This document shows positions 12,166-24,762 of a stretch of DNA of 64,000 nucleotides, in pieces. The notes under the pieces were generated by a model. The model ran no database searches. It was not told where the DNA came from and saw only the letters and a list, made by a program, of their open reading frames with translations. Source of the DNA: Cinclus cinclus (Eukaryota; Chordata; Aves; Passeriformes; Cinclidae); NCBI RefSeq assembly GCF_963662255.1, contig NC_085049.1:20120142-20184141 (forward strand), in the 5' to 3' direction. How positions within the stretch are numbered: position 1 is the first letter of the stretch; each line of letters opens with the position of its first letter. Made by a program: the position numbers and the translations under genes.

Positions 12166-15100
12166 GGAGCACCTGGCATTAAGATGTTAATTAAAAGTTC
12201 CCTGGGATTAAATACTGGTAAGTCCTATAAAAGGGTTGTTTTCCATTTCCTCATGTCCTTTTTTAAACATCCAGCCAACATTAAATGGCATTTGGTCTGC
12301 AGGCTGTGTTTTGTAATGGGAATGGGAGTCCTGGACAGCTTTAACAGAGTAACAGACCAGAGCCCTGTGGGTTGAAATCCTGAGTTCATGGAAGTCAGCT
12401 TTGCTCAAAAATGTCCCCAGAGGTAGGTAGGAGCTCCCACACAGATTTAGATCTCCCACTCCTCCTAGGCTGGGAGACAACAGGAATTTGCCAGCTGCAG
12501 TTGTCAGAACACAGCTGTCTCTGACCCTTTTACTTTTACAAAGTACAAGCCACAGGCATCCCTTTGGCTGATTTGACTGTCTGTGGACACTTGGAATGAT
12601 AGTCAAAACCAGACTCCCTCTTTCAGTATTGGTCACATGTTAAACACATGATCTTCCACGTAGTGCTTTGAAAACCACCATTTCCTAGGGGTTTATAGCT
12701 CTCTTTAATGAATGAAGAACAAAATGCTGCTATCTCATGCCAACAAGGTACCTATTTTCTTTAAAGAACAAATCACACCTGTTATCCCAGTGCAAGTCAT
12801 TTGATGCTGCTTAAGAAAACCAGAAGCTCTGGGTCTGATTGTCATTAGCGCTGCTGGGGACAGAGAGATGGGGGACCAGGGTTCCTGCTCCCCTTTGCCT
12901 TCCTGCTTCTCCAGCAGGCAGTCTGGGCAGAAACAAGGCTACTGATCCCTCCAAGGCTGCTGATCATGGGATGTGGACTCTCCCAAACGAAAGGCACCTG
13001 GTTACAAATCGCTAGTAATGAGACCCTAGCTCTGTCTCCCAGCCCTAGAGGAACTGGTGAAATCCTCCATCTGTGGCAGAACCCCCCAGTCTCAGTCCTG
13101 AGTGCCAGGCTTAACTATGGCATTAAATCAGCTCACATGAATTATTCAGAAGGGTTTGGAGTGAAATTCATGTTAGAGAATATATGTTTCACATTTCCTG
13201 ACTCTAAGAGGAGTCCTGGAGGTGTCCCCTGCAGTTACTTTGATAACAGTTTCTCTTTACAAATGATAATTGCACGATTCAGGCTTTTGTACAGTGTGGC
13301 CTTGTGAACTCTTCTCTCGTATCAAAGAACAATTTTCAGATCATTTCCATAGCAAAAAGAAAGTGATTATGGAGATAATCTGCTGAAAACACACATGCTG
13401 GATTTCAGTTGAAAACAATAAAATGCAGTCATGAAATGAGAAATCAAGTGTTACCTAGCTGACTATATATAGAGAGAGAGAATAAATTGCCTAAGCATTT
13501 TAGTTTACTGAGCTGCTAGGAATTGAAAATTGGTCTCAAGATTACTCTGATTATCAGGACACCTTTAGCAACAAGCACCAAAAGGGAAAGGGAATACTTT
13601 TCTGCCCTGAATCTATGAAGAAATGTAAGAAGATTGAACAACGTCATTAACCGAGGGGGCCCTTTGCAGCTCTTACAAAAAAACTTCCATAAATGAATAT
13701 CACTTACATGTGTGCAGATGATCTGTCTGGGTGTGCTGCAATCCTTGAGTGGCATTCATCACAGAATCTCTCAGAGCCTTATAAACTTTAATGTATTCAT
13801 CCACCCGTGAGGAGACTAATAATAGAAAAGCTCCCCATATTTTATTCACGTGATCAATGTGTTCTTAAGTAGCAAGTTGAACTTTTAATGGGATTGATGG
13901 TACAAACACACATCCCTCCTTTCGTTTCCTGACTGGTTTCTATTCCCAACTGTGGAAAATGTAGGTTTGCCAACACTCTCACTTTTCAAGAGGCCATGGT
14001 GGTGTTGGATTATAGGGGAAGAAGGTGAGAGAGAGTTACTGCCAGCACATGGAATTTTTGATGTGAGAAACTCACATTCAGCCAAAGCTCTACTGGCTTG
14101 TAGTGTTCCTGTTCATACCCTGTTAATTTCTAAGAGGCTTTCAACTACAAAGAGAAGTCAAAAGCAAACATGCCCTGTTTTGAGCAGGAACACCCCATCA
14201 AAGTCAAAGGTATGTCTGTGAAAAGTGTGTAAATCATATATTCAGTACACATGGCTGGGGTGTAAAAGGTGTTGTCCCTTTCCTGGTTGAGTAATACCCA
14301 TTTGCACAATCTGAAGAGTTCAATTTTTGTCTTTATCCATGCACATCCTGGAAAGCCATTTCAGTGCATGGAATGTTGCACAGGATTCCAGTGTTCTCCA
14401 GCATCATCTGAGAGCAATGGAAGACTGTAGTAAGATTGTAGTGTTCTCCTGTTTCTTCCTAGCTGCTGTCTTTAGTGCTAGGAGAGCTGTGGTAATTGTA
14501 CACAATAGGATCATAGACCTATAGACCTGGATGTTCCTCTCTAGAATACTTGGCAAATGAAAAAAACCTAAAAATTTGCTGATTGAAAAATTATTTTTGC
14601 TCCCCTTAATTAGTAGGACAATAAAAAGCAACCGTAAAATGCACCAAACTGTGTCATCTTTAGTGTCTGAACTAGATTTCTGCAGCAAGTTATGGAAGAG
14701 TCTTTGGATGGGTCGATATTTTACACTTTGGCCAAGAATTTCTTGACCCAAAGGCCTAAAATATAATAATGGCTATAGTATGGAATTTGTCTTTTATGTT
14801 TCAAAAGCGTCCAAAGAAACATGTTCTTCTTTCATCTGCTAGTGTTGTCTTTTTTCTTTTCCCACATATTTCCCTCCCCTTCAAAGCTGTGTCCTCTGTC
14901 TATTTCCAGCTGCATCCTTCTTCATCTCCAGTCTGTCAGCAGCCTATGCACACAATCCCACTGAAATTTTATGGGATAGGAATGATCTAAGAGTCTCAGG
15001 GTTATTCTGCAGCTGAATAAACTGAACTGAAACTGCAAGAGGTTTGGGGTTGCAGGTAAATTTCAAATTACAGTTTCTGAGTGAGTGGATTATGTCAAAG

Positions 15101-16373
15101 TGGGTTTCCCTTTCTCTGAAGGAAAAAGATGGTTATGCTTTTGATAACTTCATCGAGTTTTTATACCTCCATAACCCAACTCTTGTTGTGGTGAAGGGAA
15201 AAAGAAGTTAGATGATATTTTTCTTTCCCCATTTCCCAGTGCTCCCAGCCTTCCACAGCAGCAGGTGTCCTTTGAGAAACTTGCTCTACAGGTGTATGAT
15301 GAAATGCAGCCCCAGCTGATATCTAGTAATGCTTACACTGTATTCAATAACTATTCTGAGAATAGACACAGAATAGACACAGGATCACATCAAGCTGCAT
15401 CACTCTCCACTCTGAGTACATGCACAGAGCTTGAGCAAGACACAGGCTGGTAACTGTGGCTGTCTTGTTCTAGGTTAGGGGATGTAGAGGGATCCTTTTC
15501 CTTTCCCCCTTTCCCTCCCAGTACAGAAGCTCCTTCAAGCTTACTGAGCTACCTATGAAACACCAGCAGCCATGGGCCACCAAATGTTTTCAGTCTCATC
15601 AGCATGGAGCACTTAATGCTGCTACAGAACAACAAACAAGATGTGGAACTATCACAAATGACTTCCAGGTTTTAAGAAGGATTAGCAGGACTACATTCTA
15701 TTCTTATTCTCACATTCTATTCAGAAACTTGATTAATTTTTTATTTTCTTATTCTTTGGCTTTTGGCTGATCTCTGCCGTAAAAGCCTTCCAGAGTCCAG
15801 AGTGCATGCTGCCAACCCTGATGGGTAAGTGGCTACAGCCCAAGGACAAAACAAACTTACTCCATTACAAAATAACATAAAATTCAGTAAGATAATATCA
15901 TCACCTTATGTACCAAAAGAGCTTATTACAAAGTAATATAAATGAGAGGATGAAAATGAAGAGAGTCCTTGTAAAGCTCTGTCACAGGCCCTGACACACA
16001 GCCTGAATAAACACCCCATTCTCTCCATGTCACAGTACCACAACTTCTCCATATAATTACCACTTGAAAGTTAAGAGGACTCTGCTTTCATAATGATGGC
16101 TGTCTTTTCTATTTTCTATAGTCATGGCACATCCTGCATCCGTGGCTGTCATTGCAGACTTGGCTGTGGAAGCACTATCTTGGTAGACAAGTTGTTTGAG
16201 GCTGCCTTAGAAATCAAGTGATTTCCCTATAGGAAACCCCATTGTACCATTACACTGAAGATGATGGATAGTGCAGAGATGAAGTGGTTCCTCCTCCCTG
16301 CCGGAGTTGTGAAGGACATCAGTGAGGTGCAGGAAAGGATGATTCAGATAAGGAAACTGAAGCTCTCTGATTA

Positions 16374-16540
16374 GCACAGAATCACAGAATTATTTGACTT
16401 GGAAAAGGCCTCCAGCTGTTCCTCCAACACTGCCAAGACACCACTAATCCATGTCCCCTAGTGCCACATCTGCACATCTTTGAAATACCTCAAAGGGGAT
16501 GTTACCCCTGCCCTGGACAGCCACGATGATTTGGTGGCCG
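16374..16540 (-). mobile_element. CR1 LINE short 3' fragment
   Basis: The plus strand reads CACAGAATCACAGAATTATTT and then diverged CR1 sequence with TTGGAAAAGGCCTCCAGC. It is short and worn. A 15-base stretch GCCCTGGACAGCCAC near 16510 recurs near 16610, so a small local duplication may follow. Confidence 0.65.
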
Positions 16541-18183
16541 TGATTTCTTCCTGCCTGGGCAGAGAAAAGCAAGTCTATGCCCTTTGCAGCATAGAAGTCC
16601 AAGTGTTTGCCCTGGACAGCCACTGAAGGAGAAATGTAAAGCTCTTGTGATCTCCTCCAGTGCACAGCTGGGTGCTATGTACCCCTCCAGCTGTGCTGGC
16701 AGTTGGTGAACAGGTCAGGATGGTTCAAAGTGAGTCAAATTCATATTCATTGTGAGCTTAAAGCAGCAGAGCCCGGGGGCTCTTTCAAGCACAAAGGGGA
16801 GCAGCACCCCAGGCTTTAGGTTAGCACTCATTTTCTGCACTGTTTGCTTTTAAGAAGCACTTCTGTGGCATCACTAGAATTAATACTAGGCCATAACACA
16901 TGGGATGTTGCTTTCTTCTCTCCAAGAAGATTTAGAGTACAGTTTATTTTTGTAGGCTGTTAGCTGAGCTAAGTAGCAAAGTCTTCCCAACCTACCCCTT
17001 TGGGATGGCATCAGGTGGCTCCGTCAGCATTGCTGCAGAAAACAACTCATCTGACCTCTGCTGGCATCCGAGGGATTATCCCTGTGACCCAGCATTGCCC
17101 TGTGCAACCTCACCTTCCAAAATGCAGGAGCACAATAGCCTATGCTGTGTCCCTGGCTCCTTGCAGCTTTGATGGTAGGGAGTCCCTGTGGACCCAGCCC
17201 AGCTCCCAGCTGGCCCTTCCAATGCTATTTCCAATGAACAAATTACGTGTGCCACTCATTAAGTGAGCTTTTGACTGAGGAAAGCAATTTGATGACCAGA
17301 GAGGTGATAAAAAAATCCAGGCAAAGCACCTCACACGAAAGCCCAGCAATCCCCACCTTCATCCGGAGAGAAGGGAGACTCCCACAGGCTGAGCTCCACA
17401 AGAGCTGTGCCCACCCCATGGCTTGGTGTGACTGGGAGCACAATTTATTTATAAAATTTGTAAACCCTCTCCCGCCTAATATAGAGCCCAAAATGGAAGG
17501 TTTATGCTAGTATTTTGCCATGGAAATAAATGTTTGTGTTAGCTGATAGTAATTCATCTTACCAGTATGCAGAAGCTTTGTGGCATTTGTGCAGGGATTT
17601 ATTTGCATTCACAATTGTACAGCACCTAATGGGTACTGGAAAGCCTTACTCAGCTCTGCAGTGCTATTAAATTTCAGCATGTGGCTTAGCCACAGCAAAA
17701 CCTGCTGCTACAATTACGTCGTTGGTCTCTGGTGTTGAAGGCAAATTTGTAGAGTAAATTCAAATCGGGAAGCTCTGAGTTGAGACCCCTGGAGGCAGTG
17801 ACATCTGCCTGCCTGTCTTTGATAAGAATTTCTGAGAGCAAAGCACTTAGAGTGAAATTAAAAGCTTTGATCTGTTTTTTTTTTGTTTCATCATTATTTC
17901 ATGTTTGAGTCCTTTGTATGTGTCTTTCAGTTCTTCATTAGGCTGCGAATTTTAGTTACTACTCAGGCACGGGGCAGACACCTGGCAGCCACCCAGCAGA
18001 TCACTGGCACTGCTAGGACTCACACCCTGGCTCCAGCCTGAGCCCACTTAAATAAACCAGTTGATAGACACACCCGGAGCAACATTACTTTAAAGAAAGT
18101 GACCCTTTTGCCCCAGCACACTGGGTAGCCCTGTTTGAGGCAACTCCGTGACAGCCCCAAACACCCGGGGCGCACAGCAGAAG

Positions 18184-18725
18184 TAATGATACAATACCAG
18201 AATCCTTTAAATTGGAAAGTACCTTTAAGGTTGAGTCCAGTGACTAACTTAGAAATGCCAAGTCCACAAGTGCCCCATTTACAAGTCTTCTAAATATTTT
18301 CAGAGACAGCACCCCTGGTTTTATGGGAGCAAAGCCTGACCCCCCAGCTAGCTGCACTCTCCTGTCTGGGAATTGTAGAGAGCAAGAAGGTTCTGCCTGA
18401 GCCGCTTTTTTATTCCAGGCTGAGCCCCCCTCTGTGTTCCAGACCTCTCCCTAGCACTGATTCCTTCTCTGGACATGTTCCAGCCCTTCAGTGTCTGTCT
18501 TGTCATGAGAGGCTCAGGCATGGAGGCTGCATTCAGGGTGTGGCCTCAACAGTGCACAGCACAAGGGGCATTCACTGCTCGGGTCCTGCTGGACACATTA
18601 TTCCTGATCCAGGCCAGGTGTCCTCGGCTTCCTGCCCACCTGGGTACACCTGGGCTCATGCTCAGCTGTTGCCAACCAGCAGCTTTGCAGCCACTCTGTG
18701 CCAAGACTGTTTCACCAGATGGCTG
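18184..18725 (-). mobile_element. CR1 LINE fragment, longest in the window
   Basis: This is old CR1 sequence beginning near ACCAGAATCCTTTAAATTGG. It runs through the GAGCAAAGCCTGACCCCC and TTTATTCCAGGCTGAGCCCC parts and on into the segment with GTCCTGCTGGACACATTATT and CCACCTGGGTACACC, typical of the more 5' CR1 3' region. The open frames here are CR1-derived. Confidence 0.75.
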
Positions 18726-21639
18726 ATGTTAAATCAAATTTCAACCCACATGAATTTGCACAGCCTTCACTTAACTAGTTGTGTCTGTCTCTTCCACACA
18801 ACACTGGCTGGACGAGGCTCCTGGAGCTCCTCAGCAGAGGGAGAGGGAAAGGGCAGCTGGGGCAGAAGGGAGAGGGGAGCTGGGGCAGAATCGACCAGCA
18901 CAGGGGACACTGGGACAAGCGGGAGGATTAATATTGCGTGAGAAGTCCTTGAGTTCAGCCATTTCCATCAGCTTGAAACCTCCCAGAGCTCAGCAAAGTC
19001 AAATGCATGAGTCCCCAGATGAAGCGACACCCATCTGTGTGGGTGAGATTTGGGATTTGTTTCATTTTTTTCAGCTGTGATGTAATGGAGGAAGGTAAGA
19101 AGAATGAAACACATAGTCAGTGGCTCAGCACATATTTATTTATGATGCACTTTCAAACCATTAGAAAATTCCTTAGTTATGCAAGTGCACTTTAAACCAT
19201 AACATAATATCTACACTAGAATTTAATTTTTCTCAATTCACTGCTTTGTGAATTTATTTCTAATGTCACCCCCTCTTAATTCTCTTTGGAGTTTTAGCTA
19301 AGACAGTATTTCCATGACCAAGCAAAGCAGGAGTGCCCCCAAGACGCAGATGAAGACATTTGGGAAGGTCTCATGTAAGGGATGCAAAAGCCCATCAGGA
19401 TGAAGGATGCATCATTTATTTTTCTACAGCTACAGCTTAAACCACAACCCAGGATCTCAACAACATGGAGCACATTGGCAGCAGGACCCTCATATTGGGG
19501 AGACATTGTAAAGATCTCCCAACTCCTTTGGTAACTTAGAAGCTGCTATGCTTGGCTGCAGAGGGAGGAATGTTTGTTGCAGGCACTTGTCACTCTAGCT
19601 TTGGAGCTTTTGCTCACCTGTATGCAAGGACAGAAAGTCACTCCTGAGCCTGTGTCTCTTGTTCTCCCTGCTGCTGCTGCAGCACAGTACCCCTGTTTGG
19701 AAAATGAGAGGGAGAAAGGGAATGTAGTATTTAAGGAGATATTGGACTCACTCATTAAATTGTTATTTCAATCCTCCTCCAATGGAAAATAATGAATCTG
19801 GTAGCACCCTGATTTTCAGGTCCTTGGCCGTGGTTCTAGCTTGGGACCCTGTGCTTTTCTTATATTTCCCTTCTGTCTCTCTGAGAGGGAGGTAAGTGAA
19901 GCATTTGGAGTTCCAGAGTTCAAGGAGTGAGCCAGAGCAGCCTCTCACCGAGCTGCCATCACAGCAGCACTCTTGCTTAGCAGGGTAAGCACAAGCACAG
20001 TGGAGACAGGGCCACACACCAGCAGTGAAGTGCTGTTGTTCCCATGTGGAGCCAACACAGCACCAGTGCTGGGATGATCAAAGTTTGCCTCAGTAACTGG
20101 AAGAACGTCAAATGCAACTGGACTGCCACTCAGCTGTGCCTCTAGCATGAATATTGAGGGGGAATGTGTTTTATTGCAGCATTTTAAACCCAAAGATGAA
20201 ATGCAAAAGTGAATTAAAATTTCTGTGGTAACTGCTCAATCAAAGGTTGGAGTGCAGTATTTCTGCTGCATTTAAACTGCAAAGAATCATCTGCAATTTG
20301 CCAGTGCAAATGCAAACAAGAACTTCAAAGGGCAGTGGCATCTTTTGTTGTTGTTGTTTTTCTTTCTCCCTGGCTAGAATGTATTACAGCAAGCTTGTGT
20401 ACACTTTGTAGTATTTTTTTTCCTGTCATGACAATTTAGTTTTTGTTCACTTTTTTAAGGGAGGGAAAAAATCCCAACTCTTGTTTTAATTATCTTCACC
20501 ATGGTGAACTTAAAAGTGGCTTACAGCAGGGGAGTCTGGCATTTTCTGTTTGCATCAGTCAGTCACTAGTGATTGATCTCAGAAGTCAGGCTTCATTTTC
20601 TAAGCAAAATAGGCTGCAGTTGGAAAAACCTGATTAAAGTGAGCAGAGTTTTATCTGATGTGGCTATTGCCACTCATTTCAGCATAATGACTTTATTTCC
20701 AACTACAGATGACAGGCAGAACACAGCTCAAAAAGCACATATCAGTTTATAATGCATTCTTCTTAAAGTTTAAGTGATCCTTACAGGTCATCAAATTACC
20801 AGAAAACTGCTTGGCATGTGGAATAAACTCCTGATCTAGCTGCTGTAGTTTGTGCTGCTATCCTTACACAGAAATCTGCCATGAGAGAAGACACTTGCTG
20901 GGCTGACATTATTGTGAAATAACCTTGCAACATCTTGCAAAAATTGCTGCTGTGATTGTAAACTAAATACTAGAAAAAATTTGAATGGTCTTGGCTTTGC
21001 TTCCTGAGTGTTTAGGTCCTAATGACTTCTCTCTCTATAGAGTATGACACCTCGAAACACCTGAGATACTGACACAAAAATTGCTCATTCTGACATTGCT
21101 CTGTATTACTTCCCAACAGAGAGAAGTGTTCCTTTTCCTCTCATTTCTGAGGGACAAGAGACAGTGAGGAGGAAGAACAGATGAAATTAGATTTGAACAG
21201 GTTCAAACACAAAACCGGCAGGCTTGGAGACAACACTCTTCATTCAAATGCCTATTTGCAGAGCAGATCCTCTGCAAGATAACTTATGGCATGGAGAAAA
21301 GTCCCGTGCACAGAAAACAGTTTGTCATGGTAAAATAAAGAGCCCTGAAGATGTGAAGTCTGGCATAGCTGTAGAATTAACTTTTGCTTGGGAGGGAAAG
21401 CTGGGAACCTTGCAGCTCCTGATTCTTTTCAAAGACAGTGCCTGTACCCCAGCAAGGAACATGGAGGCTACCGTGACTCCTTCAAACCTCCACCAAAACC
21501 TCAATTTAAAACACTATCAAAGATTAAGGGCTGCATTCTCTTGCAACTGCATTATTAAGGCAGCATGCAGAGCTCTGTAAATGACTCCTGTCTGTTAGCA
21601 CAGAACTGAGTTTAAAGGTTAGGGTAGTGGCAGACAGAT

Positions 21640-21703
<64 letters not shown>

Positions 21704-22039
21704 CTTATGATTTGGAGAGTTTTCTGGCAGGGGGAAAGGTGTATTCTAATACTGGAAGCAATGTTAGGAAAAATCAGCCTGCCTTCCATGTAGCAGGGGC
21801 TGGGAGTGAGTAGGGGGCATCTGAGCTGTAGGGGAAGCAGGACTGCAGTGCTGAGCACCCTTGCCTACTGCGGCCTGAAATCAAACAGTAATACTTCCAG
21901 GAGGTGAAGACAAGGGAAAACACTCCCAGACAAAAAAATGCCCTTTCCCCTACCCCTTACAAGAAAACCCCAACCCTGTTTCTGCTGTGCATAACCCTAG
22001 CCACTGTGGCAGGCTTCATGCAGCTATGACAGTGTTTTG
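18726..22039. other. Intergenic DNA between ARHGAP8 and PHF21B
   Basis: Contains the GAT microsatellite and no other recognised feature. Confidence 0.45.
21640..21703 (+). repeat. (ATG)n microsatellite, about 21 perfect copies
   Basis: 64 bp of uninterrupted ATG/GAT units. On the minus strand it reads as a poly-His frame, an artefact of the repeat. It lies just past the likely 3' end of PHF21B. Confidence 0.97.
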
Positions 22040-22055
22040 CTTTAATTTGATTAAT

Positions 22056-22061
22056 TTTATT
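22056..22061 (-). terminator. Candidate distal polyadenylation signal
   Basis: AATAAA on the minus strand about 2.5 kb beyond the PHF21B stop. Two nearer hexamers exist, so which one is used cannot be told from sequence alone. Confidence 0.25.
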
Positions 22062-23451
22062 GGTAAGCATTTCCATCCCTTCTACCAGCCAAAAACCGGC
22101 CAGCCCCTGCAAGGACCCTCTCTCCCTGTTTCTTAACTACAGTTATAAAATGATTTATAATTTACAAAATAGTCACCAGACATTTGAAGAGCACCTGAGA
22201 GTGCAGGTCTGAAAGCAAAGTCCAGGGGTCTGGCAGTTTGGCAATTATTCCAAGAGGTGGGAAGTTAAGCAAGTGACTGGACCTGACAGAAAGCAAGGAG
22301 AAAGCATTGTACTCATTCTTGCAGTGCTTAAGTTTGAAAATGGAACACAGTGGCAGAGAAATCAGCACCAGTCACTTCCCCCGTCCCAGAGAGAGTCTGG
22401 CTAGAGAGGGGGACCCTCAACAGGGACAGGGCAGGCCATGCTGTGACCCTTGGCAGCAGAGAACACCACAACAATTCCAGGAAATTGTCAGTCAAGTTTA
22501 ATGCATCATAAAGAAGTAAAACTACATTGGCATATTTAAGACAAACACTTTTTTTTTTTCTATGCACACTATCCACTGGACAGCCCCCTTTTCAAAATAA
22601 CTACTTTTAACAGTTGAAGACAGTTTTTCAGAAATTCTCCACATATTCAGTCTTCCACACTTTCTCTTTTTTTTTAAATTTGTCTGAGAAGGAAAAAAAA
22701 CCCCATGAAACCTGAAAACATCTACATTGCAAGCCACTCAGAATGCATAATTGCATACATTAACCAATGTATAACAACTGTGTTTTACCTAGTTCACTTT
22801 GTTCATCAATAAAAGAATATAAAAATCTTGTTCAATCGAGTGTTGTGTATTAAAATAGATTTGTATAGTACTGCACAGTTTCTCCCGGAGTTGTGAAAAT
22901 GGTTAAAGGGACTATGGGTTGCCTAGTGATGGGCAACAGAAAAAGCCAGTCCCTCATGTGTCTATTTTTTAAAATTAAAACAAAAAAGGCTATTCGGCAC
23001 CATGTGATATGCTGATGTGAGAGACTAGCCTTGTGTCCTGCCCTGGTGGCTTTCCATAAGTACCTGTTGTGCTAATTGATGGAGAACTCCTAAGGACAGA
23101 GATAATGGCACTGGGGAGTGTGAGTTGAGAAAACCGGGGTGTCCATCATCATCTTCCCAGGCAGCTGCAGGAGACCAGGCAGGACCTTGCAGAATCAGGA
23201 AGACCAGCTAGCAAAACAAGCAAGTGCACTGGAATTTTCTCAGGCTAATGCTAAACACTTCCCAAATACTCTAAAATCCAACAAAATGTTAAAAAGGTAT
23301 CAAGTTTCCAAAAGCAAAATCCTCCCAAACCCTTTTAATTTTCCATGCCCTGGCCCTCCCCCAGAAGTCTTGAGTTTGAGTCTCCAGTTCGAGAAACAAC
23401 CCTTTGAGGCAGTTTTTTTTTTCCTGTACCATTTCAGCAGATATTTCTACC

Positions 23452-23530
23452 AAAAAAAAAAAAAAAACCCAACCAAACAAACAAAAACCCCCAAACAAAC
23501 AGAAAAATCCAAACAAAACAAACCAAAAAA
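23452..23530 (+). repeat. A-rich/CAAA low-complexity tract in the PHF21B 3'UTR
   Basis: A poly-A run is followed by AACCAAACAAACAAAAACC-type units. In the PHF21B transcript it would be a U/G-rich stretch. Confidence 0.85.
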
Positions 23531-23628
23531 ATAATGTTATATATCTTTAACAATAAAAATGCAGTACAAAAATGTTAAGTTATTTTTTGGCATATTATCT
23601 GTACTGACAAGAAACAAAAACCAGAATA

Positions 23629-23634
23629 TTTATT
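23629..23634 (-). terminator. Candidate proximal polyadenylation signal
   Basis: AATAAA on the minus strand about 0.9 kb beyond the PHF21B stop. It would give a short 3'UTR if used. A further hexamer lies at 23926-23931. Confidence 0.25.
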
Positions 23635-24537
23635 TGCTTTTTTCTTTAAAAAAGAATCCAAAATTAACAAAAAGACAGAAAACCACAAAATAATCTATTT
23701 TAAAAAATGAAACCAAAACTGTCAAAGCTATCCACTGTTATGGTTGATGCTAAACCTTGCACAAAAACTCCATGAGAAAAATACACTGATAGCAAAATAA
23801 GTAAAAAGGACCTGCAAAAGGAGTTTTACAGTCATATTTTTAAAATATTTTGGAATGCATATACAGAAGCATCAGCATGAAAATACTTCAATATTTTACT
23901 AGAAATGCTAACTTCATACAGTTTCTTTATTTAAATATTTGCAATTCTCAAGTCTAATAATACGGGAAAAAAAAATCTTTTGTTTCCAAGGCTCTGTGAG
24001 TGTCCGTGATGCTGTTCTGGTCACACCAATCCCATCTCCAGGTCACCTAAATCAATGGAGCCAAACTTGTTCCTCTGAAAACAATCCATGTCAAGTGCTA
24101 AGTAGCTCAGTTTCTGGTTATCTCACCGATTCCCCCCCACACACATAGCTTTCAGCCCAACTACTTCTCTAATACCTCACTAACTCCTCTCCCCTTAGAA
24201 CAGAAAGCCTGTCTGCCACCACAAAAGGCTATCCTGTTTCCTATCAGCCATGCTTTTCCTGTGCATCCTCAGTCATAAATACATTAAGGCCAACATAACA
24301 AAACAAAATGTCAAAAGCACTGAAGGTCTTGGCAAATATGAAACTGCAGCACAACCCACTCTGTGGGAACCTGCTGCCACAGTGACCAACAAACTGGGCT
24401 GACTGGTCTGCAAGTCTCAAAGTGTATCAAAACTGAGATTGCTCCTTCTGTTATTTGTTCCAGTTTCCTCTCTCCTCTGCTCATGTGCACAAAGTTTCTC
24501 GTTGCCCTTTCCTTAGACATCGCATGGCAGACTCTTG

Positions 24538-24762
24538 TCAGTTGTTACCCTGGGATGGCTGCAAGGCTTTGTGCATGGCAGCAGAGGCAGCAGAGGGTTT
24601 GATCCAGGGGATGGATAGCAGGGAGGTGGTGGTGGTGGTTGTCATGGTAACCTGAATCATCTGCTCATTTTGTATCAGTCTAATGAGGGTTTTGAGACGT
24701 TCCAGTGATGACTGAGTCCCTTTCTGCTGGGCCATCAGGCTGGTTTTTAGCTCTAAGCATTT
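24538..24762 (-). CDS. PHF21B: PHF21B last coding exon and stop
   Basis: This exon encodes 74 residues then TGA at 24538-24540. It begins [20 protein letters not shown], continues the coiled coil through [20 protein letters not shown], and ends with a run of six threonines and a less conserved tail ending QPSQGNN. Human ends QHPQGHN, so the stop position is conserved. Acceptor TTGACAG. The Thr run is encoded by ACC/ACA repeats (seen as GGT/TGT on the plus strand near 24625-24645). Confidence 0.96.
   Translation of the reverse strand, partial: KCLELKTSLMAQQKGTQSSLERLKTLIRLIQNEQMIQVTMTTTTTTSLLSIPWIKPSAASAAMHKALQPSQGNN

Larger units (their letters stand above)
11301..18183. other. Intergenic or ARHGAP8 intronic DNA
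   Basis: It holds a poly-A run and one short CR1 piece, with no recognised exon. The part at about 17430-17800 is less repetitive and may be conserved non-coding sequence (see findings). Confidence 0.45.
22040..24537 (-). other. PHF21B: Probable PHF21B 3' untranslated region (end uncertain)
   Basis: This sequence lies directly downstream of the PHF21B stop and contains no protein homology I recognise. Read on the minus strand it is U-rich and holds three canonical AATAAA hexamers, at 23926-23931, 23629-23634 and 22056-22061 (plus-strand coordinates), so alternative ends are possible. It also holds an A/C-rich simple tract at about 23452-23530. The left boundary is only a guess from the last hexamer. 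Confidence 0.4.

Noticed and set aside
18475..18941. Overlapping plus-strand open frames of 83 and 133 codons
   Set aside because: The left part is antisense CR1 sequence and the right part is G/A-rich low-complexity DNA; no conserved protein pattern.
21619..21858. Minus-strand frame with a run of about 20 histidines
   Set aside because: It is the translation of the GAT microsatellite; the flanks have no coding signal.
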